A stretch of 64,000 bases of DNA, taken from contig JAUEPE010000003.1 of the NCBI GenBank assembly GCA_030403585.1, positions 248,001 to 312,000 of the forward strand, written 5' to 3'. The notes under the pieces are model-generated. The model searched no databases, was not told the origin of the DNA, and saw only the letters and a list, made by a program, of their open reading frames with translations. Positions 1 to 7,400 of this stretch are shown here, in pieces (the first letter of the stretch is position 1; each line of letters begins with the position of its first letter). Source of the DNA: Frankia sp. RB7 (GTDB taxonomy: Bacteria; Pseudomonadota; Alphaproteobacteria; Rhizobiales; Xanthobacteraceae). Position numbers and translations under genes: made by a program.

Positions 1-203
1 ATAGCAGGCACCACGCGACGCAAATGCGTTTACATCCACGCGCGCCGCAACGCCACCCATAATCGCAGCCGATCAGGTCAACGAAAATCACTTATCCAGT
101 CGATCCTTCGTAGCCCGGAAAAACTGCCGAATTGTGATGCCCTTCATAAAGGGCACCCAGCGGCGGCGCCTAGCGTCCGCCCAATGCGAGACGGAGCACG
201 GGC

Positions 204-440
204 ATGATCTATTTCCGGCTGAGCCTGAAAGCCCTTGCAATCACAGTTGCGGCAGTGGCGGTCGCAGGCGCGGTGCTGTTGGCCGGCCGCCCGCAACCCA
301 TCGAGAGCACGGTTCTGGGGGCCGCCTGGGAGTGCACCCAGACCGCGTTCATCCTGACGAGCTGCGCGCCGCGCGCGCAGCAGGCCATCCCGGCCGCCGA
401 GACCTCGCGCAAGGAGGCGTTGAGGCCGACCAGGGGCTGA
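204..440 (+). CDS. Hypothetical small membrane-anchored or secreted protein (78 aa)
   Basis: I do not recognise this 78-residue protein. Residues 7-27 form one hydrophobic helix rich in Ala, Val and Leu, followed by a short polar tail with two cysteines (in the motifs WECTQ and TSCAP). This suggests a single-pass inner-membrane protein or an uncleaved signal anchor with its tail in the periplasm. The start is supported by a GGAG about eight bases upstream (in gagacggagcacgggc). The next gene on the same strand encodes another small one-helix protein whose tail also has two cysteines (DCLMSGRSNC), so the two may be distant relatives or act together. No function can be assigned. Confidence 0.6.
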   Translation: MIYFRLSLKALAITVAAVAVAGAVLLAGRPQPIESTVLGAAWECTQTAFILTSCAPRAQQAIPAAETSRKEALRPTRG

Positions 441-515
441 GCGGCGAGGCGCTGAGCGGGATGTGACGCGACGTCGCAGAGGTGATAAAGGGCCCCACCG
501 AGCGATAGGGTCCAA

Positions 516-740
516 ATGTCCGAGCCTGACTCCAAGCCAGATACCACCAAGGAGCCCACCGCGCCGGCAAAGCCACAATCGGGCGACAGCCGTCGCGGTG
601 CAATCGCGGGGCTGATCATCGCTGCCGTCATTCTCGGTGTCGGCCTGTGGCTCGCCCGCGACCTCACCGCGGCCAGCAAGCTGCAGGATTGCCTGATGTC
701 CGGGCGCAGCAATTGCAACGTGATCGAGCCGACCCGCTAG
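516..740 (+). CDS. Hypothetical small single-pass membrane protein (74 aa)
   Basis: Function unknown. The first 26 residues are polar and Pro/Lys rich, residues 28-46 form a hydrophobic helix, and the short C-terminal tail contains two cysteines seven residues apart (DCLMSGRSNC). The expected topology is a cytoplasmic N-terminus and a periplasmic tail. An AGGG sits about six bases before the ATG. It lies 75 bases downstream of another small one-helix protein and may share its transcript. The low-complexity N-terminus makes homology hard to judge by eye. Confidence 0.6.
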   Translation: MSEPDSKPDTTKEPTAPAKPQSGDSRRGAIAGLIIAAVILGVGLWLARDLTAASKLQDCLMSGRSNCNVIEPTR

Positions 741-923
741 ACACGTCTCGCAACGGGTCCGGACGAAAAATTGCCGTGATCTTAATCATTTGTAACGGGA
801 CATAGCGGACTGGTCGGGTCAGTTTGACAGGTCAGTTATGTCCGTCGGCATCACCCAGGCGCGATCCGAATCGTCTATCGCGCGTGGACCACGGTAATTG
901 CGAACGTTGAGGGGTAAGCACGC

Positions 924-1691
924 ATGAGTGCGTCCAGCCGCATGAAGATCATTATTTCCATGGTTTCGACCATGGCGTTGCTGGTAGTGTCCGCGCAAGC
1001 GCAGGATGCAGCGCCACCGAAGGGCGCCGGCCAGCCGCCGGGGCAGGGCGTCGGTAGCCCACCCCCGGCCAATCAGAACATGCGCAAGGGTCCTCCGCCG
1101 CAGCAGGCAGGACACCCCGGGCCTCCCGGCCCGCATGGTCCCGGACCGCGTAATGCCGGTGGCCCGCCGCCGGGACCCGGTCGCTACATGGCACGTGGCC
1201 CCGCGCCGGCGCGCGACTGGGGCGGACACGCCTATCGCGGCAACCTTGCCTGGGACGGCGGACGCTGGCGCCACGAGGTCCATAACGGCCGGCCCGGCTG
1301 GTGGTGGGATGTCGGCGGCGTCTGGTACTATTATCCGCAGCGGATGGATGGCCCGCCCGCCTACATCTCCGAAGACTATATCGACGATGTGCCGGTGGCC
1401 TACGCGCCGCCGGGCCCCCCGGTCGCCTATGAACCTCCGCCGCCTCCACCGCCGCCCGCCGATCCCGGCGCGAGCGCGCTCGGTGGTGCGATCGTCGGCG
1501 GCGTGCTTGGCGGCCTGATTTCCGGTAACGCCACGGGTGCGGCCGCAGGCGCCGTGATCGGCGGCGCGACCGGTGCAATCGCCGGCGCCACCGCCGCTTC
1601 GCGCCCCGGTTACTATTTCGCTCAGGGCAATTGCTATTATCGCTATCCGAGCGGCCAGTATGTGCAGGCCGATCCGCGCGCCTGTTACTGA
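924..1691 (+). CDS. Secreted proline/glycine-rich protein with glycine-zipper segment
   Basis: A 255-residue exported protein. Residues 1-27 form a signal peptide ending in SAQAQDA. Residues 30-95 are a Pro/Gly-rich low-complexity stretch. Residues 95-165 are rich in Trp and Tyr (motifs such as RPGWWWDVGG and VWYYYP). A proline run precedes a glycine-zipper region at about residues 185-228 (repeated GGxxGG, AAAGAVIGGATG), and the end is aromatic and Cys-containing (GNCYYRYPSGQY). Glycine zippers of this kind occur in outer-membrane or cell-surface proteins and can insert into membranes. The ATG is preceded by GAGGGG. It stands alone between short intergenic regions. An envelope structural role is inference. 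Confidence 0.7.
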   Translation: MSASSRMKIIISMVSTMALLVVSAQAQDAAPPKGAGQPPGQGVGSPPPANQNMRKGPPPQQAGHPGPPGPHGPGPRNAGGPPPGPGRYMARGPAPARDWGGHAYRGNLAWDGGRWRHEVHNGRPGWWWDVGGVWYYYPQRMDGPPAYISEDYIDDVPVAYAPPGPPVAYEPPPPPPPPADPGASALGGAIVGGVLGGLISGNATGAAAGAVIGGATGAIAGATAASRPGYYFAQGNCYYRYPSGQYVQADPRACY

Positions 1692-1870
1692 ATTTCACAA
1701 AGCGCAATCCAACATGAATGATGCGGGCCCGGTGCCCGCCTCATTTGCGATTGCTCCTGTGTGGACGTTGCGGCGATGCACAATAACTATTCCAATTTTT
1801 CTCTGGCACTCCCTGCCGCAACGCGGCTTGATCAAAGAAAAACGGAGACGTGAGTCGCGGGGATAGGAAC

Positions 1871-1963
1871 ATGCTGGATGCGATCCAGATCAGCCTGGCG
1901 CTATGGGCCATGATCGTTTGCGGAGGGGTCAAGGCGGTGCAACTGGTGCACTTCCTTTTCTAG
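1871..1963 (+). CDS. Possible 30-residue membrane microprotein
   Basis: A very short frame starting ATG CTG GAT GCG and ending TAG encodes 30 residues, almost all hydrophobic (core ISLALWAMIVCGGVK), consistent with one membrane helix. There is no good ribosome site: GGGGAT lies about eight bases upstream. It converges on the 53-residue membrane protein at 1984-2145 on the other strand with only 20 bases between the stops. Chance cannot be excluded for so short a frame. Confidence 0.3.
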   Translation: MLDAIQISLALWAMIVCGGVKAVQLVHFLF

Positions 1964-1983
1964 CGCGCGCGATCGCGTTGCGC

Positions 1984-2145
1984 TCAGGAGACGAGCCAGG
2001 TCAGGAACGACATCGCGGCCCAGATCAGGCCGCCGATCCAGGCGGTCATTACCAGGACGATGGCGGCGAGAAGGGCGAGACCGAACGAGTCGGTCTTGCG
2101 CGACGATGCGTGAGCCCGTGCTGCGGCTTCGGCTTTTTGTGTCAT
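1984..2145 (-). CDS. Small membrane protein (53 aa)
   Basis: On the minus strand an ATG frame of 53 residues begins MTQKAEAAARAHASS and continues with a hydrophobic stretch of about 30 residues (FGLALLAAIVLVM, then TAWIGGLIWAAM), ending LTWLVS. The Ala/Lys/Arg-rich head is followed by a long helix or a tight helical hairpin, a common design for small alphaproteobacterial inner-membrane proteins. Hydrophobic composition over the whole second half is stronger evidence than length alone. No family is recognised and the ribosome site is weak. Confidence 0.5.
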   Translation of the reverse strand: MTQKAEAAARAHASSRKTDSFGLALLAAIVLVMTAWIGGLIWAAMSFLTWLVS

Positions 2146-2349
2146 GAGGCGAACAGCCATCCTTCCTGTGTCGCGTTCTTGCGGCGCGTAAGACGCTGTT
2201 TAGCGAACGCGCCGGAACTCGGCTGTGATGCAATTCACAGATCCGCCAGATTGAAAGAGACCTCACCGGTTTGTGCGCACGGCGTTCAGAACAATCGTCC
2301 GGCCAGGCGTTTACTCCCTCTGTCAGCAAACGGTCAGAAGGAGTGTTTC

Positions 2350-2646
2350 ATGAAATTTGCCGCGATCACCTTGGGGCTGGCATTGGCCATCTCGTCGACG
2401 GCGGCGTTCGCGCAAGGCACCGGCAGCTCAGCCGGCGCCGGCGCATCGGCAGGCGCCTCCACGGGCGGCGTCGGGACTTCGAGCGGCGTGTCATCCGGCA
2501 CAAGCGGAACCACGACCGGGACAGGGACGGGCGGCGCAACAGGTGCCACCGGCGGGATGAATACGACGATCAATCCGTCAGGCAACACGCTGTTGCCGAG
2601 CGGACGGAGCGCGTCGCAACCGGCCCCCGGTGCAACGGGCCGCTGA
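2350..2646 (+). CDS. Secreted Gly/Ser/Thr-rich low-complexity protein
   Basis: A 98-residue exported protein. The first 20 residues are a signal peptide with the cleavage motif AAFA-QG. The mature part is almost entirely Gly, Ser, Thr and Ala (SAGAGASAGAS, GTTTGTGTGG), then NPSGNTLLPSGRSASQPAPG. The start at 2350 is fixed by AGAAGGAG six bases upstream and the signal peptide beginning there. A longer open frame extends upstream to 1903 but has no coding character. Such proteins are common small secreted products in Bradyrhizobium; no biochemical role is known to me. Confidence 0.7.
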   Translation: MKFAAITLGLALAISSTAAFAQGTGSSAGAGASAGASTGGVGTSSGVSSGTSGTTTGTGTGGATGATGGMNTTINPSGNTLLPSGRSASQPAPGATGR

Positions 2647-2833
2647 GGTCGTTCGCTCGCAGAATGAGGAAAATACGAAGACCGGCGCGCTCGGATTTCG
2701 CGCCGGTCTTCGCGCTTCTTTGGCGCGGTAACATCGTGCGGAAGCGCGCAGGCCGATGCGACTTTTGTCCACCGCAATTATACGGACGAAATTGCCACGC
2801 ACTTGTCTAGATCGGCTGGCTAAACTTGGCCGC

Positions 2834-2986
2834 ATGTGTACCAAGTACGATCCACAGCATGAAGCCGAGGCAGCGATGAAGCTCGCCGCGGCGTCCGAAG
2901 GCCCCGACCGGCAGCGACTCATCGAACTGGCACTGGCCTGGCATCAGCTCGCCCGCGATCGGCGCGACGACGAGCGAAGGGGCTGA
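2834..2986 (+). CDS. Hypothetical small protein (50 aa)
   Basis: The last 50 codons of a longer frame look coding: MCTKYDPQHEAEAAMKLAA followed by an amphipathic stretch with LIELALAWHQLARD and a charged tail. The composition (helical, Ala/Glu/Arg rich, one conserved-looking Trp) resembles small conserved rhizobial proteins that often follow a common LAxxWxxLA pattern. The ribosome site is poor, so the exact start is uncertain (an upstream ATG at 2756 is in frame but its residues look non-coding). Function unknown. Confidence 0.45.
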   Translation: MCTKYDPQHEAEAAMKLAAASEGPDRQRLIELALAWHQLARDRRDDERRG

Positions 2987-3042
2987 TTTTCGTCTGAAAG
3001 GCACGACCGCCCGGTTCGGGTCTTGGCACCGGTCATGAGAAA

Positions 3043-3104
3043 GCCCCGTGCTCGGGGGGACAAGCACGGGGCCCTTCAAAGCCGACCGGGGCTGGCAGGT
3101 CGGC
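3043..3104 (+). terminator. Tandem GC-rich hairpins downstream of the 50-aa gene
   Basis: Two hairpins follow each other. The first has a perfect ten-base stem, GCCCCGTGCT (3043-3052) and AGCACGGGGC (3063-3072), with a ten-base loop. The second has a perfect seven-base stem, GCCGACC (3081-3087) and GGTCGGC (3098-3104). Neither is followed by a clear T run. They lie 57 bases after the stop at 2986, so termination is the simplest reading; a structured small RNA is the alternative. Confidence 0.45.
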
Positions 3105-3244
3105 ACCACTCTATTTCATCGCAGACAACTTGCCGGTTGTGATCTCGTTCCACGACGCTTCTGCATTTTTGTCGTGCGGCCGCTTGTCTGCACTCACTGG
3201 ATCCCGGAATTGGAACGTCTGTTTTCGGTCAACGTTGGCCGCCT

Positions 3245-3463
3245 ATGACAGACCCCGAATTGCGTGCGCAGTCTTTCGAGATCGCCTGGAAATATCTCGA
3301 TCAATCCGGTCTGCTCACGGGAGAGCACAAGGCTTCGGCCCGCTTCATCCTGAACAGGATCGATCGCATGATGCTGCGTGGCGAGCGGCGCAGGCTGCTG
3401 CTGTCGAACGCCGCAATCGATGCGTATCGCTTGAGGCCGTTGGTCGTTACCCTGAATGCTTGA
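3245..3463 (+). CDS. Hypothetical small basic protein (72 aa)
   Basis: A 72-residue soluble helical protein beginning MTDPELRAQSFEIAWKYLD and containing a basic segment (RFILNRIDRMMLRGERRRLLL). It has no signal peptide or membrane segment. Composition and codon use look coding, and small proteins of this type (helix, then Arg-rich helix) occur widely in Bradyrhizobium with no known role. The ribosome site is weak. The frame on the opposite strand (3194-3565) has poorer composition and was discarded. Confidence 0.5.
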   Translation: MTDPELRAQSFEIAWKYLDQSGLLTGEHKASARFILNRIDRMMLRGERRRLLLSNAAIDAYRLRPLVVTLNA

Positions 3464-3599
3464 CTGATTCGAGTGGATGAAACGCGCCGTTAAGACATGC
3501 GCGACGCAGCTATTTGCGGTCGCGATTCGTGCTTTGGGAACGGAGCGGAGTCGGACCGTGAACAAACGGAATGACGGACCACTCAGGGCCTGAGTTAGA

Positions 3600-3833
3600 T
3601 CACTCGATCGCCGACGACTGCTTCTGGTGGCCTCGACGCGCCCAGGCCTGAACGGCGGAGGCGAACTGATGCTGGCTTATGGCAGCATCCGCAATGGATG
3701 CCTGCGCCATCTCGATCCGTTTTGTGATCGCGCTGGAGTTGACGTCCACGACTGCGTCGAGCGCCAGAAGCGACATTGCAACGATCGCCACCGCACAGGC
3801 GATTCCCATTCTCGTCAATTCGGCTCGCGGCAT
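3600..3833 (-). CDS. Hypothetical single-helix membrane or exported protein (77 aa)
   Basis: A minus-strand frame of 77 residues with a GAGG eight to nine bases before the ATG. Residues 9-28 are hydrophobic (MGIACAVAIVAMSLLAL), forming a signal anchor or signal peptide, followed by a polar, helical segment (ITKRIEMAQASIADAAI) and a charged end. The good ribosome site and hydrophobic segment support it being real. Function unknown. Confidence 0.5.
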   Translation of the reverse strand: MPRAELTRMGIACAVAIVAMSLLALDAVVDVNSSAITKRIEMAQASIADAAISQHQFASAVQAWARRGHQKQSSAIE

Positions 3834-4006
3834 CGACAGTCCTCAACCGGGCGAAGTTCGCCCGCCGCGGATAGATAGGGCGCGTTCGCACGGTTCAAAG
3901 ACCGGGGGCAAGGTTACCCACGCGTTCGTGAAAGACGACAGATTTGAAATGGGGGGATGGTGGCGCGTTAATCATGAACGCTGGCGCCGGTCGACAAGAC
4001 TGAGGC

Positions 4007-4083
4007 TGGCGATCCCGGCAGGAATCGAACCTGCAACCCTCAGAGTAGAAATCTGATGCTCTATCCAGTTGAGCTACGGGACC
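4007..4083 (-). tRNA. tRNA-Arg (anticodon TCT)
   Basis: Read on the minus strand, the sequence folds as a standard cloverleaf: acceptor GGTCCCG paired with CGGGATC (one G-T), D arm GCTC/GAGC, anticodon stem TCAGA/TCTGA with loop TTTCTAC giving anticodon TCT, and T arm GCAGG-TTCGATT-CCTGC. The discriminator is G and the CCA end is encoded. It reads AGA codons, which are rare in this high-GC genome. Confidence 0.95.
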
Positions 4084-4487
4084 GTCCTGGGCCGTCCCGT
4101 TTTGGGGGCCGGCCGTTCATATAACATGCCAATATGAAAAATCTGGCCTTTCGCCAAGCCTGAACCGAACCGTTTTCGTCTGAGCCGCGACAAAGCGGAA
4201 CGGCGGAGTGTCAGGGTGCCGGGTTGAGCGGCAGCGTACTGGACGATGGATCACATCGCCGGGGGCGCTGACCAGCTTCCGGGACACGGCTGCCGGACGA
4301 CTGGTCCGATATTGCTGCGCCTCAGGACGGCGTGCGCGGCGATAACGCGATCGGTCTCCTCTGGGCGTGCCTTGCTATGGCGAATGCGACGTTTTGCACC
4401 TTTGGTTCCATCGCCTTGAGTCTGTCACCCTTTCCGCGCAGTTTAGCGCCGCCGCGGCGTTCGTCCGCGATTTCCGGGAGTCCCTTC
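4084..4487. other. 404-base intergenic region upstream of the macroglobulin gene
   Basis: This gap between tRNA-Arg and the alpha-2-macroglobulin gene contains no convincing gene. It should hold the tRNA promoter (minus strand, right of 4083) and the promoter of the envelope cluster (plus strand). A frame in phase with the macroglobulin gene extends up to 4332, but its residues lack signal-peptide logic, whereas the ATG at 4488 begins a clear signal peptide. Confidence 0.6.
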
Positions 4488-7400
4488 ATGATCGGTCTGG
4501 TTCGCGCCGTCACCATCTGCGCAACGCTGGCGTTTGGGCTTTGCGCCGCGCAAGCCGCGGACAAAGCGTTCAAGCGCGACGATCTCGCCGATTCCGCCAT
4601 CAAGCTGGAGGCGCAGATCAAGAGCGAGGCCGGGCCGGTCGCTAAGACCGGGGCGACCTTGCGTACGGACGCGGACGCCGCTTTCAGGCGGAACGACTAC
4701 CGCACCGGGCTCTCGGTGCTCGGCCAGATCGCCGCCGTCACGCCTGAGGATGCCGGCAACTGGCTGCGGCTCGCAAAAGTCATCTTCCAGATCACGCCGA
4801 AGAGCTCGAGTGAGCAGACCTTCCTGCTGGAGCGCGCCTCGACCGCTGCCTACATCGCCTATCAGCGCGCCGGCAATCCGGGCGAGGAGGCGGATGCGCT
4901 CGCCGTGCTCGGCAAGTCGCTCTCCGAACGCAAGCTGTGGCGGCCGGCGCTGGATACGCTGCGGCTGTCGCTCGACATGCGCGAGGTCGCCGACGTTCGT
5001 GGAAACTATGAGAAGCTGCGCGACGAGCACGGCTTCCGGCTGCTCGACTATACCGTGGACTCGGATTCGGCGAGCCCGCGCGCCTGCTTCCAGTTCTCGG
5101 AAGAGCTCGCCAAGCGCACCGACTTCGCGCCGTTCCTTGCGCTTGCCGGCCAGGACAAGCCGGCACTGTCGGCCGAGGGCAAGCAGCTGTGCGTCGACGG
5201 GCTGAAGCACGGCGAGCGCTACAACATCAATTTGCGCGCCGGCCTGCCGTCGACCGTCAAGGAAGGCCTGCCGAAATCGGCCGAGTTCAACATCTATGTG
5301 CGCGACCGCAAGCCGTTCGTGCGCTTCACCAGCCGCGCCTATGTGCTGCCGCGGACCGGCCAGCGCGGCATTCCCGTGGTCAGCGTCAACACGCCGGCGG
5401 TTACCGTCAACGTGTTCCGAATTGGCGACCGCAATCTGATCAACACGGTGGTCGACAGCGACTTCCAGAAGACGCTGTCGAAATACCAGCTCAGCGATCT
5501 CGGCGACCAGCGCGGTGTGAAGGTCTGGTCCGGCGAGCTCGCCACCGCGATGACACTGAACCAGGACGTCATCACCGCATTTCCGGTCGATCAAGCGCTG
5601 GGCGAGCTCCAGCCCGGCGTCTATGTGATGACGGCGGCGGCCAAGGGGCCGGGCAGCGACGACGACTCCCAGCTCGCCACCCAATGGTTCATCGTCTCCG
5701 ACCTCGGCGTCGCGGCCTATTCCGGCAATGACGGCATCCATGTGTTTATCAATTCGCTGGCCTCGACCGACCCGGTAAGCAAAGCGGAGGTGCGGCTGGT
5801 CGCGCGCAACAACGAGATTTTGGCGACACGCAAGACCGACGATGCCGGCCACGTACTGTTCGAGGCGGGGCTGGCGCGCGGCGAGGGTGGCCTGTCGCCG
5901 GCGATGCTGACGGTCACAAGCGAGAAGGCCGACTACGCCTTCCTCAGCCTCAAGACGTCTGCCTTTGATCTGTCCGACCGCGGCGTCGCGGGCCGCGTGG
6001 CACCGGTGGGTGCCGACGCCTTCGTCTATGCGGAGCGTGGCGTCTATCGCTCGAGTGAGACCGTCTACCTCACCGCGCTGTTGCGTGACGGGCAGGGCAA
6101 TGCCGTCACCGGTGGTCCGTTGACCCTGGTGATCGAGCGCCCCGACGGCGTCGAGTACCGCCGCGCCGTGTTGTCCGATCAGGGCGCCGGCGGTCGCTCG
6201 CTGTCGGTGCCGCTGAACTCGGCCGTTCCGACCGGCACTTGGCGGGTCCGCGCCTTCACTGATCCGAAGGGGTCTTCGGTCGGCGAGACCACCTTCATGG
6301 TCGAGGACTACGTTCCAGACCGGATCGAATTCGACTTGTCCGCCAAGGACAAGCTGATCAAAGCTAACGCTCCTGTGGAGCTTAAGGCCGACGGTCATTT
6401 CCTCTATGGCGCGCCCGCATCGGGCCTCCAGCTCGAAGGTGACATGCTGATCGCGCCCGCGACCGAGCGGCCGGGCTTTGCCGGCTACCAGTTTGGCGTC
6501 GATGACGAGCAAACCACCTCGAACGAGCGCACCCCGCTCGAGAGCCTGCCCGAGGCCGACGCCAATGGCGTTGCGACCTTCCCGGTGACGCTGGAGAAGC
6601 AGCCAGCCTCGACGCGACCGCAGGAGGCGCAGATCTTCGTCCGCATGGTCGAGACCGGCGGCCGCGCCGTCGAGCGCAAGCTCGTGCTCCCGGTCGCGCC
6701 CGCGACCGCCCTGATCGGCATCAAGCCGCTGTTCGGCGACAAGAACGTCGCGGAGGGCGACAAGGCCGAGTTCGACATCGTGTTCGTCTCGCCCGAGGGC
6801 AAGACCTTGCCGCGCGACGGCCTGCGCTACGAGCTCCTGAAGATGGAGTCGCGCTACCAATGGTATCGCCAGAACAATTACTGGGAGTACGAGCCGGTCA
6901 AGTCGACCTCGCGCGTCTCTGACGGCGACGTCACGATCGCTGCCGACAAGCCGTCGCGCGTTTCGCTTAACCCCCAGCCCGGCCGCTACCGGCTCGACGT
7001 GAAGTCGAACGATGCCGATGGCCCGGTAACCTCGGTGCAGTTCGATGTCGGCTGGTATTCCGACGGCAGCGCCGACACGCCGGACCTGCTGGAGACCTCG
7101 ATCGACAAGCCGCAATATTCTTCCGGCGATATCATGACCGTCTCGGTCAATGTCCGCTCCGCCGGCAAGCTCACCGTCAACGTGCTCGGCGACCGCCTGC
7201 TGACGACGCAGACCATCGACGTCAAGGAAGGCACCGCGCAGGTAAAACTTCCGGTCGGCAAGGACTGGGGCACCGGCGCCTATGTGGTGGCGACGCTGCG
7301 ACGTCCGCTCGATGCGGCAGCCCAGCGCATGCCGGGCCGCGCCATCGGCCTGAAATGGTTCGGCATCGACAAGCAGACGCGGACGCTCCAGGTGAAGCTG

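Noticed and set aside
4073..4103. A terminator formed by CGGGAC and GTCCCG followed by TTTT
   Set aside because: The left arm is the acceptor stem of tRNA-Arg on the other strand; the pairing is a by-product of the tRNA sequence and lies on its 5' side.
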